A model generated the notes under the pieces. That model was given only the letters and a program-made list of their open reading frames with translations. It was not told the origin of the DNA and did not search any database. The position numbers and the translations under genes are program-made. From contig SUZV01000008.1 of the NCBI GenBank assembly GCA_015059715.1, forward strand, positions 1 through 64,000: 64,000 nt of DNA, in the 5' to 3' direction. Below are positions 1 through 9,180 of this stretch, piece by piece (position 1 is the stretch's first letter; the number at the start of each line of letters is the position of its first letter). Source of the DNA: Rikenellaceae bacterium. Lineage in GTDB: Bacteria > Bacteroidota > Bacteroidia > Bacteroidales > Rikenellaceae.

Positions 1-1
1 G

Positions 2-1387
2 ACCCTCCTTTATACCGGAGATGTCAATCAGGCCGCTGAAAAGGGAGCCTCCGCGTGTAAGGCATATTGTCCGGGACATAACTTCTCGGCACTTGTGGTT
101 GCTGCCCATACGGTTATGAGACATCCATCCTGTCAGGCAAACCCTAAGTTTTACTATAGTTGCAAGTATTGTGGAGAGTGCGAACATAATCCAAAACATA
201 CATTTGAAAAGGATCAATTCTGGAAAGACAAGACCCAGGCATTCTCTCATGCGTATGTAAAATATGATCTTTCAGAAAAGAACTATGTTGGCCGCAATGC
301 AAAAGGAGAAAAGGTTTACCAGACGAGCTGCTATTGGTGTGGTCATAACGGAAAAGAGGAGATTTTAAATTTCACTCAGGAAGATCTCCGCATGGCAGGT
401 CACGATGAGATAACCCTCGCACAGTATAAGGAAATGATGTTGAGTTCTTGGGATGCAGTGCAAAAGGAAGAGGCTCTTGCTAATGTGTTTGTAGGAGGAT
501 TTGATTATCCGGGATTTTTTGCTGTCCCTGATGATGATCATGGTGCCAAAGTCAATCCGAAAGCGGAAAATGACACAAGATGGGCAATGGCAAATGGTCT
601 TATCGACAAGCAGATGCTCGGAACAGATTACCTTAAGAACATCTCTCGCAAACAACTCGCATCTCTCGCTGTCAAACTGGCTGAACAAGTGACAGGAAAG
701 AGCATCAAGGCGGCTCCTACCGGCACATTTACAGACTCGGATGATATCTATCTCCTTAAGGCTTATGCTGCCGAAATCATACCAGATCAAAGTGCTGATG
801 CTATTACTCCTGATGCCCTTGTCACACGTCAGGAAATGTCTGCATATTTCTTTAATGCACTTCAATACATCAAAGAACATTCAAGTGTCAGATATACTGT
901 ATATACTCCAAATCTCGGTGTCTATTCAGACAAGGGAAAGATTGCAGACTGGGCACTTGAGGCAATGGGATTCATGAATACTCTTGGTTTTGTAAAAGGC
1001 ACGGCAAAGAATACTATCGACCCATTGAGAACCTGTACCATCGAAGAGGCAGTTGTTCTTGCTCATAAATGCTTCTATGCTGATGAACTTGGCTGGTATC
1101 AGTGCATCCGCCCGGATGAAAGGGGTTATGCCGGCTCGCCGGGAGGTGCTTATGACCCTTTGGGCATTCAGAAGATGATAACAGCATTTCCAGTACCTTA
1201 CGCAAGTGCAGACATTATCATATGGGGCTATGACAATGGTTCAAGATTCTGGGTCGGAGAAAACTGGATTGGCAGAGGATTGCTAAGAAAGAGTCAGAAG
1301 GAAGTAATGCTGCCAATTGTTGATAAATATACAGGAACAACAGTCTTTGTTCCCGGAGAGGAGTTTCTCCCTATCAAGGATATTTAA
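2..1387 (+). CDS. SLH-domain surface protein, 5' end outside window
   Basis: The reading frame is open to the left edge, so only the last 461 codons are seen; the GTG at 95 is internal and unlikely to be the start. The visible N-terminal part carries paired-cysteine motifs (CKYCGEC near base 161, CYWCG near base 329) like the zinc-ribbon-like repeats common in clostridial cell-surface proteins. Two S-layer homology-like segments follow (about bases 580-880 and 925-1075, the second with ADWALEAMGFMNTLGFVKGT). SLH domains usually bind secondary wall polymers of Gram-positive envelopes. Codon use is richer in GAA, AAA, AGA and TCT than in the neighbouring genes, which prefer GAG, AAG, CGC and TCG. 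This suggests acquisition from a Firmicute, or contamination at a contig end. Function is unknown. Confidence 0.75.
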   Translation, partial: TLLYTGDVNQAAEKGASACKAYCPGHNFSALVVAAHTVMRHPSCQANPKFYYSCKYCGECEHNPKHTFEKDQFWKDKTQAFSHAYVKYDLSEKNYVGRNAKGEKVYQTSCYWCGHNGKEEILNFTQEDLRMAGHDEITLAQYKEMMLSSWDAVQKEEALANVFVGGFDYPGFFAVPDDDHGAKVNPKAENDTRWAMANGLIDKQMLGTDYLKNISRKQLASLAVKLAEQVTGKSIKAAPTGTFTDSDDIYLLKAYAAEIIPDQSADAITPDALVTRQEMSAYFFNALQYIKEHSSVRYTVYTPNLGVYSDKGKIADWALEAMGFMNTLGFVKGTAKNTIDPLRTCTIEEAVVLAHKCFYADELGWYQCIRPDERGYAGSPGGAYDPLGIQKMITAFPVPYASADIIIWGYDNGSRFWVGENWIGRGLLRKSQKEVMLPIVDKYTGTTVFVPGEEFLPIKDI

Positions 1388-1757
1388 GCCTTAAAATATT
1401 AATCAATACCGTAAGAGTCTTCGTATGCAATAACGGAGACTCTTATTATATTCAAGTATGTGCAAGTGTTAATGTGACTTGTTTCTATGGAGTTCTGCTC
1501 CAAATTGGAATAAGCTTGATTTCAGTGCTTTACTTTCAAAAGTTTTATTTACCTTTGCATTCGTAGTTTTTTAGCTTAATTACGACCTTCATGTAGTCTT
1601 CTATGTAGGATTTTGCAATTTTCGTAAAAAACTAACACTGAAAATCAATCAGTTAAGAATTAAAAGACCTATCCTTATAGAGCATCCCTACAATTTTTTT
1701 ACTATCTTTACACGATAAATCGACACGGTGTCTAATTCTTAAGGTATAGTGATAGCA
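1388..1757. other. gene-free AT-rich gap with promoter-like boxes
   Basis: No credible coding sequence is seen. A TAnnTTTG-type -7 box (TACCTTTG, 1550-1557) lies in the left half with no gene directly behind it, so it may be the remnant promoter of a lost gene. A near-consensus TATCTTTA (1703-1710) lies about 50 bases before the MATE gene and may drive it. The base composition changes across this gap between the SLH gene and the typical chromosome. Confidence 0.4.
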
Positions 1758-3101
1758 ATGAAGAGAGATTCGATAGATTTGCAAAATGGTGATATAGTGA
1801 CGCTCTTTCGGCGTATGCTTATACCTACACTCCTCGGCACGCTCTCGATGTCGGCAATGACCGTCATCGATGGTATGATTGTAGGGCATGGCGTGGGTGC
1901 TGTGGGTGTGGCAGCGGTAAATATCGTAGTCCCCATATATCAACTTATCTCGGGCCTCGGCCTGATGATAGGTGCTGGTTGCTCGGTGGTGGTGTCGATA
2001 CACATAGCAAACGCTAAGCAGAAGGTGGCACGCCTGAATATCACGCAGGCGATAGTTGCGGCCGTCACCGTAGTAGCCATAATAGCATCCCTCATGGGCA
2101 TATATCTCGAACCTGTGGCACGTATGCTCGGGGCCTCCGACACGCTGCTGCCACACGTCGTGGCCTACACCAAGTGGCTACTCCCAGGCTTTGTGTTCGA
2201 GATGCTTAGCCTTATAGGCCTCTTTATCATACGCCTCGATGGTGCTCCGCGATACGCTATGTGGTGCAACATCATCCCTGCGGTGCTCAACGCCCTGCTC
2301 GACTACGTATGTGTCTTTTGGCTCGATATGGGCGTTATGGGGGCAGGTGTCGCAACATCTATATGTATGGTCTTGGGCGGCATTATGGCCTTAGCGTACC
2401 TCGTAATGCCGAGCCATAAGCTACACTTAGAGCTCCCGAAGCTGAGCCTAAGGAGCCTTCTTCTCTCGCTGCGAAACGTAGGCTACCAGTGCTGGATAGG
2501 TATATCGTCGCTCCTTGGCGAGCTGTCGCTTGCGATGCTTATATTCATCGGCAACATAGTCTTTATGCGCTACCTCGGTGACGATGGCGTGGGTGCCTTC
2601 GGTATATCGTGCTACTACACCCCCTTCTTCTTTATGATTGGTAACTCCATAGCGCAGTCGGCACAACCTCTCATAAGCTATAACTATGGCATATCGCGTT
2701 GGTCGCATGTGGCACGTGTGCGTCGCCTCTCGCTCCTCACGTCGCTCCTCTTCGGCCTTGCCGTTACGCTCCTCTTTATGGGGGTCCCCAAGGCTATGGT
2801 GGCACTCTTTGTCGATGCCGAGAGCACAGCGGGCATCCTCGCCACAGAGGGCTTCCCCATATATGGCTTAGGTGTGATATTCTTTATCCTCAATGTCGCC
2901 ATCATCGGATACTTCCAGAGTATCGAGCGTCTGCGTAGCGCGCTAAGTATCGTTGTGCTGCGAGGCTTGGTGTTTGTCGTCCCCTGCTTCGTGCTACTCC
3001 CCGAGTGGCTTGGTAGTGTGGGCATATGGCTCGCTATGCCCCTCTCGGAGGCTATGTCGTTTGTCGTTGCCGCCTTGTTGTTGCGTCGTAGCAGTAGGTA
3101 A
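1758..3101 (+). CDS. MATE family multidrug efflux transporter
   Basis: An inner-membrane exporter of the multidrug and toxic compound extrusion family, which uses a Na+ or H+ gradient to expel cationic drugs. The 447-residue protein has about 12 hydrophobic segments in two homologous halves (roughly residues 20-190 and 240-420), the usual family size and layout. The N-terminal part (FRRMLIPTLLGTLSMSAMTVIDGMI) matches the typical first MATE helix. ATG at 1758 is preferred over the in-frame GTG at 1749 because an AAGG stretch lies at 1741-1744. The gene stands alone and is followed by a strong hairpin shared with the convergent dsbD-like gene. Substrate cannot be inferred. Confidence 0.9.
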   Translation: MKRDSIDLQNGDIVTLFRRMLIPTLLGTLSMSAMTVIDGMIVGHGVGAVGVAAVNIVVPIYQLISGLGLMIGAGCSVVVSIHIANAKQKVARLNITQAIVAAVTVVAIIASLMGIYLEPVARMLGASDTLLPHVVAYTKWLLPGFVFEMLSLIGLFIIRLDGAPRYAMWCNIIPAVLNALLDYVCVFWLDMGVMGAGVATSICMVLGGIMALAYLVMPSHKLHLELPKLSLRSLLLSLRNVGYQCWIGISSLLGELSLAMLIFIGNIVFMRYLGDDGVGAFGISCYYTPFFFMIGNSIAQSAQPLISYNYGISRWSHVARVRRLSLLTSLLFGLAVTLLFMGVPKAMVALFVDAESTAGILATEGFPIYGLGVIFFILNVAIIGYFQSIERLRSALSIVVLRGLVFVVPCFVLLPEWLGSVGIWLAMPLSEAMSFVVAALLLRRSSR

Positions 3102-3208
3102 TCGGTAATATCAGGGTCGGTATTAGAGAGATTAGAGGATACCCTTCGGTTCTGCGGACATCGTGGTATCCTTAAATTCCAAAGACTTCTTAAAATAGTG
3201 CTTATAAA

Positions 3209-3246
3209 ATTGGGGTTGCTCAACAAAGCCGTTGAACAACCCCAAT
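3209..3246. terminator. bidirectional hairpin terminator between MATE and DsbD genes
   Basis: A perfect 10-bp stem (ATTGGGGTTG at 3209-3218 with its complement at 3237-3246) encloses a second CAAC/GTTG stem. It lies between two convergent genes and so can serve both. Confidence 0.8.
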
Positions 3247-3278
3247 ATCATAGTGCTGAGTCTTACGCAGCTCGACGA

Positions 3279-5225
3279 TTACATCGCGTTCTTACCTGTG
3301 TTGAGGAAGTCGATGAAGCCCTCGATGCTGGCGTCGTAGCCACGTACTGGAGCAAGCTGTACCTCGTCTGGTGAGAGGAGAACATAGCCTGGCTGTGCGT
3401 TAACACCGAAGCGCTCTACGGCGATAGCGTTGTTCTTACGGCCGAGCGTAGTCATAACAATACCGTTCTTGTTGGTGTAGTAGTCTGCGGTGTTGAGCTG
3501 CGTACGGTCGTCGACATAGAGAGCACAGATGATATAATCGTTCATAAGCATCTCCTTAACGCGTGGATCGCTCCATACGCGTGTCTCCATCTCGCGGCAG
3601 TTGTTGCAAGCGTGACCTGTGATATCTACGAAGATAGGCTTGTTCTGCTGCTTAGCAGCTGCGATAGCCTCCTCGAGGTCGAAGTAACCCTTGAGATTGT
3701 GTGGCAAGTGGAGCTTGTCGCCATACTTAACGCTGGCGTTGAGGTTCGAGTTGTCGCCCTCGACGCGGAAGTCCTGAGATGTCATTGGTGGCAAGTAGCC
3801 AGAGATAGCGTTCAGTGGCGCACCGAACATACCAGGAATCATATATACTACGAATGAGAATACCACGATAGCCATAGCGAGACGCTTAACAGAGAGGTGC
3901 TCTAACTTGTCGTCGTGAGCGAAGCGAATCTTGCCCAAGAGGTAGAGGCCGAGCAACGAGAATACTACGATCCAGATGGCCAAGTAAACCTCGCGGTCGA
4001 GGATACCCCAGTGGTAGGTCTGGTCGGCAGTCATCAAGAACTTAAGACCGAGAGCAACCTCGATAAAGCCGAGTACAACCTTTACAGAGTTAAGCCAGCC
4101 GCCGCTCTTAGGCATATTCTTAAGCAGTGATGGGAACCACGCAAGAAGTGTAAATGGAAGAGCAAAGGCTGTGGCGAAGGCAGCCATAGTGATGATAGGC
4201 ATCCAGATACCGCCGTTCATTGACTCGATGATTACAGTACCTACGATAGGACCTGTACAAGAGAACGATACGAGCACAAGGGTCAAGGCCATAAAGAAGA
4301 TACCGAGCAAACCGCCCTTGTCAGCACCCTCGTCGCTCTTGTTTACCAGCGATGATGGCAACGTAATCTCGAAAGCACCGAAGAATGATGCTGCAAATAC
4401 CATAAAGATTACGAAGAAGAGGATGTTAGGAATCCAGTGTGTAGAGAGCCAGTTGAAGATATCCTCGGTTACGCCCTCGCCGCCAGTGAAGCGGGTGATA
4501 AGGATGAGTGCTGCGATAGGAAGCACGTAGAGAGCGATAATGAAGATACCGTACATCGTAGCGCGGAAGCGCCCCTGAGCCTTAGACTGTGAACCCTTGA
4601 TGAAGAAAGATACGGTCATAGGCACCATAGGGAATACGCAAGGTGTGAGCAGCGCAGCAAAACCCCAGATGATAGCCGAGAGGAGCGAACCCCAGTCGAG
4701 AGGTGCATTAGCAGTGTTAGCCTCAGCAGGAGCAGCCACCGCAGCAGCCTTACCTACACGAATCTCGAAGTCGAACGAGCTCTGCTGGCACTGGTTAGTC
4801 TCGTTGGTGCAGATGTTGGTGTTGATCATACCAGTGAGCTTGGTGCCTGCCGAAGCCTTAACATCCTGGATGAATACCATCTTGCCAATGTAGTGGTTAA
4901 CTACGTCGCCAAACTCATCTACGCTCTCGTGCGTAGGCTCTGTCTCGCGCATCTCGCCCTCGAGCTCGCCATTCGTAAACTCGAAAACAGGGGCTGAGAA
5001 CATATCGCTCAGAGGGTAGCCGTGATAACCCTCGGCGATGTCGCCAGTGAAGTTGAGCTCATAGAGACCCTCGCCCTTCTCTGTTGCGGTCAATGTCCAC
5101 TCTACAGGTGCGCCACCCTGGACATCGACAACCTTACCCTCGAAAACTTCGGCATCCTGGGCCGAAACTGCAAAGGGAAGCATAAGTGCTAATGTAAGCA
5201 CCAGCGTCTTGAAAAGATTTTTCAT
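3279..5225 (-). CDS. dsbD: thiol:disulfide interchange protein, DsbD family
   Basis: Moves reducing power from cytoplasmic thioredoxin across the inner membrane to periplasmic thiol proteins. The 648-residue protein has a signal peptide (about 1-22), an N-terminal DsbD-alpha-like domain to about residue 155 with a cysteine pair (CTNETNQC), and a CcdA-like membrane domain of about eight helices with the two conserved cysteine sites (TPCVFP and FSCTGP). A C-terminal thioredoxin-like domain carries a CNNC active site (HACNNCREME). All three redox modules are present, as in complete DsbD. It is monocistronic, ending at the shared hairpin. Bacteroidota versions often serve cytochrome or lipoprotein maturation; the exact partner is unknown. 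Confidence 0.9.
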   Translation of the reverse strand: MKNLFKTLVLTLALMLPFAVSAQDAEVFEGKVVDVQGGAPVEWTLTATEKGEGLYELNFTGDIAEGYHGYPLSDMFSAPVFEFTNGELEGEMRETEPTHESVDEFGDVVNHYIGKMVFIQDVKASAGTKLTGMINTNICTNETNQCQQSSFDFEIRVGKAAAVAAPAEANTANAPLDWGSLLSAIIWGFAALLTPCVFPMVPMTVSFFIKGSQSKAQGRFRATMYGIFIIALYVLPIAALILITRFTGGEGVTEDIFNWLSTHWIPNILFFVIFMVFAASFFGAFEITLPSSLVNKSDEGADKGGLLGIFFMALTLVLVSFSCTGPIVGTVIIESMNGGIWMPIITMAAFATAFALPFTLLAWFPSLLKNMPKSGGWLNSVKVVLGFIEVALGLKFLMTADQTYHWGILDREVYLAIWIVVFSLLGLYLLGKIRFAHDDKLEHLSVKRLAMAIVVFSFVVYMIPGMFGAPLNAISGYLPPMTSQDFRVEGDNSNLNASVKYGDKLHLPHNLKGYFDLEEAIAAAKQQNKPIFVDITGHACNNCREMETRVWSDPRVKEMLMNDYIICALYVDDRTQLNTADYYTNKNGIVMTTLGRKNNAIAVERFGVNAQPGYVLLSPDEVQLAPVRGYDASIEGFIDFLNTGKNAM

Positions 5226-5296
5226 AAATAGTTAGTTTAGATTATTGATTGTTTGTATATTGTTCATACTCTTAAGTTTAGCCTATGCGAGCAGTG

Positions 5297-6250
5297 TTAT
5301 GGGTGCTGCTCGCCGATGATTGAGTGAGAGTAGCCGCGCTCGGCTACAGCGTCGTCTGTGCGACCGTCCCATATCTTATATCGCGAGGGCGAGACACCTA
5401 CGCGCTGCTTGAAGTACTTGCCGAAGAAGGACTGCGAGGCGAAGTTGAGTTTCTCGGCTATCTCGCGTATGCTCAGTCCCGAGTACTTAAGCAGTCGCTT
5501 GGCCTCATATACAACAGCCTCGTCGATAAGCTTCGAGGCGTTGCGGCCGCTCTTCTTCTTAAGTATCAGCGATAGATACTTAGGTGTGATGTCCATCTTC
5601 GAGGCGTAGAACTCTACGCTGCGCTCGGTGCTACAATATTGACTCAGCAGCTCGAGGAACCTGTTGAATAGCTCGTCTGTGCGGTTGCTTACCGTGCCAC
5701 TGCCTGGGAGCGTGTGCTTCTGGAGTATGCCCATGACGAAGTGGAACATCGCGGCAAAGAGCGAGCTGATAATCTTTTGTCGGTTTGCCGTAGGGGCGTA
5801 GTCACACAATACCGAGCGCATAAGCTTCGAGATATCGTGGATGTATGCCGCCTCCTCGGGGGCAATCTGCACACAGGGGTCGTCGAGGAAGCCGTGATAT
5901 ATGGATATCAGGTCCTGCGTGTCGACATGTATGCTGTTGAGGTACTGCTGCGAGTACGTAATCATATATCCCGATGAGCGTATCGAGGCCTTAACCTGCT
6001 CAATTACGGTGTTCTCGTTGAATATAAATAGCGTATTTGGGCGCAGCTCGTGTAGCTTGCCATTAATCTTTATGCGTGCCGTACCACTCACCGTAACGCC
6101 TATCGAGACACCCTGTATGAGTGCCGTCAGGTCGTCCAGCTCGCGGAACATAACTAATGGTGTTATCACCAGGTCCTCCGAGTAGTACGCAGTCTCGAAT
6201 CGCGACTTGAGCCTATCTATCGAGGCTCGCTTTATGCCATCCTGCTTCAT
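5297..6250 (-). CDS. AraC family transcriptional regulator
   Basis: A 317-residue DNA-binding regulator. The last 100 or so residues form the double helix-turn-helix AraC domain (SVEFYASKMDITPKYLSLIL, then LSIREIAEKLNFASQSFFGK and a GVSPSRYK ending). The N-terminal two thirds resemble a cupin-like ligand or dimer domain (IRINGKLHELRPNTLFIFNE region). Such proteins often control neighbouring transport or catabolic genes, but the flanking genes here (dsbD-like downstream, lipid kinase upstream) give no clear target. The ligand is unknown. The start ATG at 6250 gives a normal family length. Confidence 0.88.
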   Translation of the reverse strand: MKQDGIKRASIDRLKSRFETAYYSEDLVITPLVMFRELDDLTALIQGVSIGVTVSGTARIKINGKLHELRPNTLFIFNENTVIEQVKASIRSSGYMITYSQQYLNSIHVDTQDLISIYHGFLDDPCVQIAPEEAAYIHDISKLMRSVLCDYAPTANRQKIISSLFAAMFHFVMGILQKHTLPGSGTVSNRTDELFNRFLELLSQYCSTERSVEFYASKMDITPKYLSLILKKKSGRNASKLIDEAVVYEAKRLLKYSGLSIREIAEKLNFASQSFFGKYFKQRVGVSPSRYKIWDGRTDDAVAERGYSHSIIGEQHP

Positions 6251-6372
6251 TTGAATTAGTCGTATCTACTATTCTTCGTTTATCTCACTGTGGCCAAGAC
6301 CACCTCTCATTATCTTGAATAAAGCCTATCTGTAACCTATCACTTAAACTCGCCTCGGCAAGCTAATGTATC

Positions 6373-6404
6373 CTCTTCACACACACACACACTCACTCAC
6401 TCTC
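6373..6404. repeat. short CA/CTCA simple repeat
   Basis: A low-complexity run of CA dinucleotides followed by CACT units lies upstream of the AraC regulator. It is a possible slippage site but sits outside any reading frame; no effect is evident. Confidence 0.6.
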
Positions 6405-6438
6405 CAAATTATCACCCCTGCTCACCCTCATAATCACT

Positions 6439-7290
6439 TTAGCAGCGTATTTTGAGTGCTCCGGGGAGACACTCGATGCTAAGGGGGAAGTCGGGCCCCG
6501 GTTGTCCATCGATGTCGGTGCGCTCGCTATAGGGACAGAGCAGCTCAATCTTATCGGTGCGGATGTAGTGTACCGCCTCGGGGTGACCTCCTACTAAGTA
6601 TTGCATCATGCTCCAGCAGGTCTTGGCCATATTGTCGTAGCGTAGTATCAGCACATCGAGCAACCCATCGTCGACCTTGGCCTCGGGTGCGAGCCGAAAC
6701 TGCCCTGCGCTGCGACCGTTGAAGGCGAGAAACATCGCCGCCTCGGTACTAAACTCCTCGCCGTTAATCCTTGCAACGAGGGGTATGCTGTGCATCGTGA
6801 GTAGGTCGCGTGTGCCGATGCGTATGTAAGCGAGCTTGCCTACTAAGTGCTTCTCGCGGTCGGTGGCCTGCTGCGATGTTGTCGTTAGCACGCCAAAGCT
6901 GAGCACGTTGACAAAGGCGTTGCCGTTAACTATGCCGCAGTCTACGCTGCGTACCGAGCCTTGGGCTATCTGCCTTGCGGCTCTGAGGTGTCTGCGGCTC
7001 ATCCCAAGGGCTAAGGCAAAGTCGTTTGCCGTGCCCGCAGGTATCACGCCGAGCGTGGGCGATATGCCTCTGCGTAGCATCGTGTTTACGACGTAGTTGA
7101 TGCTGCCATCGCCGCCACATATCACGACAAGCTCAACATCCTCGTCGCCCTCGAAGGGGTCTTTGTCGAAGTCGAGGAGCTTGGGTCGTATCTCAATCTC
7201 GGACTGGCGAAATATCTCGACAATGGCATCGAGATGTCGCTCGATGCGCCCCTTACCTGAGCGTGGGTTGTAGAGTAGTATCGCCTTCAT
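6439..7290 (-). CDS. diacylglycerol kinase-family lipid kinase (YegS/DgkB type)
   Basis: A soluble lipid kinase that phosphorylates diacylglycerol or a related lipid with ATP. The 283-residue protein starts with the nucleotide-binding NPRSGKG (residues 8-14) and carries the hallmark GGDGS (59-63), with the DAGK catalytic domain in the first 130 residues and a beta-sandwich YegS-like C-terminal half. In Bacteroidota, members of this family can also act on sphingolipid bases, so the substrate is open. It lies between the AraC and ApbE genes on the same strand with moderate gaps. Confidence 0.85.
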   Translation of the reverse strand: MKAILLYNPRSGKGRIERHLDAIVEIFRQSEIEIRPKLLDFDKDPFEGDEDVELVVICGGDGSINYVVNTMLRRGISPTLGVIPAGTANDFALALGMSRRHLRAARQIAQGSVRSVDCGIVNGNAFVNVLSFGVLTTTSQQATDREKHLVGKLAYIRIGTRDLLTMHSIPLVARINGEEFSTEAAMFLAFNGRSAGQFRLAPEAKVDDGLLDVLILRYDNMAKTCWSMMQYLVGGHPEAVHYIRTDKIELLCPYSERTDIDGQPGPDFPLSIECLPGALKIRC

Positions 7291-7373
7291 TGTCTGTTCC
7301 GTATCTCTTCGTGCCTCACTTAATAACTATCTGCCTTTGGTCTCATTTGTTTGACTACCTTGGTGACTGCTCC

Positions 7374-8378
7374 CTATAAAAAATCTTCGGAGCACTCGAT
7401 GCGGTAGTCGTCGCCATCGGCATATATAAAGTAGTAGCTCCAGCCATACTCTGTGGCACACCTCTGGGCCAATGGCGCAGCTGCGCTACCCAACGACATA
7501 AACATCGTGGCGGCAGCATCGGCCTCGGCACAGGTGGGTGCTACGACGGTCGCCGAGAGTAGCTCGCTGATAACACTCTCGCCAGTGCGAGGGTCTATGG
7601 TGTGTGCCACCTTGCGCCCATCCTCGGTAAGGTAGAAGCGTCGGTAGTTCCCCGATGTAGCCACAGCACAATCCTCAAGGTAGATAATCTTCTCGAAGGA
7701 TTGACCGCTCATATTACCATCGTATGGTGTCTCGATGCCTATTGACCATCGGCTACCTCGGGCGTTGTGACCCTTGCAGCGTATCTCGCCACCGATACAT
7801 ACCATATAGTCTGTCATGCCTAACTCTTCGAGCCTTGTGGCCATAAGGTCTACGGTGTAGCCTTTAGCTATCGAGTTGAGGTCGATTTGCACGCGAGGGT
7901 CGCTCTTAACTATGGTGTTGCCATCGACCGATATCTTTTCGTAGCCCACAAACTCAAGCAGGGAGTCGATGTTTACGCTCCTTATCTGCTTATCGCGTCC
8001 GAAGCCTAGGGCATCGGTCAGAGGCTTGATGGTTATATCGTAGGTGCCACCACTAAGCTCGTAAAATCGCTTGGCAATCTCGATGTTGCGCACTATATGG
8101 CTGTCGGCCACGTTTGTCTCGTTGCGATTAATCCTCGACAGTAGCGATTCGGGGTGAAATATCGACATCGAGGCCTTGGCTAACGAGTCTACTTCGGTAA
8201 TTATTTGCTCAATCTGCTCTTGGGGGTGCGAGGCAGGGAGTGTCATCTGTAGGAATGTGCCGAGACTCTCGGTCTCGATTGTGATATATGGCCTCTGGGG
8301 CTTGCTGCACCCGATGAGGAGCGTGGCAAGCATTGCCGAAATTGCGAGTATCACAACATTGGTTGACCTTCCTAACAT
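7374..8378 (-). CDS. apbE: FAD:protein FMN transferase (ApbE lipoprotein)
   Basis: Transfers FMN from FAD to a threonine of target proteins such as the NqrB/NqrC or RnfG/D subunits in the periplasm. The protein (334 residues from the chosen start) has a lipoprotein signal ending in LLIGC and the ApbE core, with the glycine motif (MVCIGGEIRCKG) and the HTIDPRTGE motif. I start at ATG 8378 rather than at 8465: a consensus promoter (TATCTTTG on the minus strand, 8425-8432) lies inside the longer reading frame, and the signal peptide begins exactly at 8378. No Nqr or Rnf genes are nearby. Confidence 0.9.
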   Translation of the reverse strand: MLGRSTNVVILAISAMLATLLIGCSKPQRPYITIETESLGTFLQMTLPASHPQEQIEQIITEVDSLAKASMSIFHPESLLSRINRNETNVADSHIVRNIEIAKRFYELSGGTYDITIKPLTDALGFGRDKQIRSVNIDSLLEFVGYEKISVDGNTIVKSDPRVQIDLNSIAKGYTVDLMATRLEELGMTDYMVCIGGEIRCKGHNARGSRWSIGIETPYDGNMSGQSFEKIIYLEDCAVATSGNYRRFYLTEDGRKVAHTIDPRTGESVISELLSATVVAPTCAEADAAATMFMSLGSAAAPLAQRCATEYGWSYYFIYADGDDYRIECSEDFL

Positions 8379-8424
8379 AATCGAGAGGTGCTGTATAAAC
8401 TGTCTTAAACTATTATAGTGCGAA

Positions 8425-8453
8425 CAAAGATAGTGAAAAATCACAAATTTCAA
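8425..8453 (-). promoter_or_regulatory. Bacteroidota promoter for apbE
   Basis: The minus strand carries a -7 box TATCTTTG (8432-8425) with a TTG at 8453-8451, 18 bases upstream. Its position decides the apbE start. Confidence 0.7.
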
Positions 8454-8757
8454 CCATCTTGACATAAAAAAGTGGTAAAATTTGTGGAAAAATAGAAAAA
8501 TGAAAATCTTGTAATCGGTGTTTTTTCGCTATTTGGTGGTCTGTTTGTGGTTAAAATAAAGACCATAAAACTTGCTCGGTGAATATAAATAGATAGCACT
8601 GTAAGGCGGCCTTTGTCTATCGATTTGGCTAAATATTTGGGGTAGAACGACCAATTCCAATGGCGACAAAAGGGGTAGTGCTGGGCCGTCGGAGAGTTCT
8701 TTTTGGAAAATTTCGTTGAAAATATTGCGCTTTATGCTCTTTTTCTTTGGAAAAAGG

Positions 8758-8788
8758 TTTGTGGTTCACGAAAAATAGTATATCTTTG
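8758..8788 (+). promoter_or_regulatory. Bacteroidota promoter for rpsO
   Basis: TTTG (8758-8761), exactly 19 bases, then TATCTTTG (8781-8788). This is the full consensus and predicts a transcript start near 8795, about 100 bases before rpsO. Confidence 0.85.
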
Positions 8789-8790
8789 CG

Positions 8791-8879
8791 CCACGCTCCG
8801 GCAGGATCTAAGGTAAGGATGATCTGTCGTGGAGTGGAACCAGGGGCGTACTCCTCGGGATAAGTGAAGGAGGCGCACC
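8791..8879 (+). promoter_or_regulatory. structured leader RNA of rpsO (candidate S15 autoregulatory site)
   Basis: The untranslated leader folds by eye into two hairpins. CCAC (8791-8794) pairs with GTGG (8834-8837) around an inner GGCAGGATC/GATCTGTC arm. A second stem pairs GCG plus CTCCT (8846-8855) with AGGAG and CGC (8868-8876), ending about 20 bases before the ATG. In several other phyla S15 binds its own mRNA leader to repress translation. The same role here is inference from position and structure. Confidence 0.5.
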
Positions 8880-8896
8880 ATAAAACCTTAATTTTT

Positions 8897-9166
8897 ATGT
8901 ATTTGACACCTGAGAAGAAGCAGGAGTTGTTTGGCCAGTACGGCAAGTCTACAACCGACACAGGTTCACCCGAGAGCCAGATCGCGTTATTCACCTACCG
9001 TATCAACCACCTTACCGAGCACATGAAGAGCAACCGTCACGACTACGGCACGCAGCGTTCTTTGTTGCGCCTCGTAGGTAAGCGTCGTAAGTTGCTTATG
9101 TACTTGAAGGAGGTTGATATCGAGCGTTACCGCGCAATCATCAAGACTCTTAACCTCCGTAAATAG
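8897..9166 (+). CDS. rpsO: 30S ribosomal protein S15
   Basis: A primary 16S rRNA-binding protein needed for assembly of the small-subunit platform. The 89-residue length is exactly that of the family, and the hallmark segments are present (TGSPESQIALFTYRINHLTEH, then RSLLRLVGKRRKLL and YLKEVDIERYRAII). I start at ATG 8897 (MYLTPEKKQEL); an upstream in-frame ATG at 8864 would add 11 residues that lie inside the leader hairpin. It precedes pnp in the order seen in many bacteria, but a hairpin and a separate promoter lie between them. Confidence 0.97.
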   Translation: MYLTPEKKQELFGQYGKSTTDTGSPESQIALFTYRINHLTEHMKSNRHDYGTQRSLLRLVGKRRKLLMYLKEVDIERYRAIIKTLNLRK

Positions 9167-9180
9167 TACGGAAGTGCAGC

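Noticed and set aside
1653..2156. 167-codon minus-strand frame over the start of the MATE gene
   Set aside because: Composition is rich in His, Tyr and Arg, as expected for an antisense shadow; the MATE gene on the plus strand is unmistakable.
6373..6404. phase-variable CA repeat
   Set aside because: It lies outside coding sequence and not between promoter elements; the run is short, so no switch is supported.
8379..8465. 29-residue N-terminal extension of ApbE
   Set aside because: The promoter box lies inside it and the lipoprotein signal starts at the internal ATG 8378.
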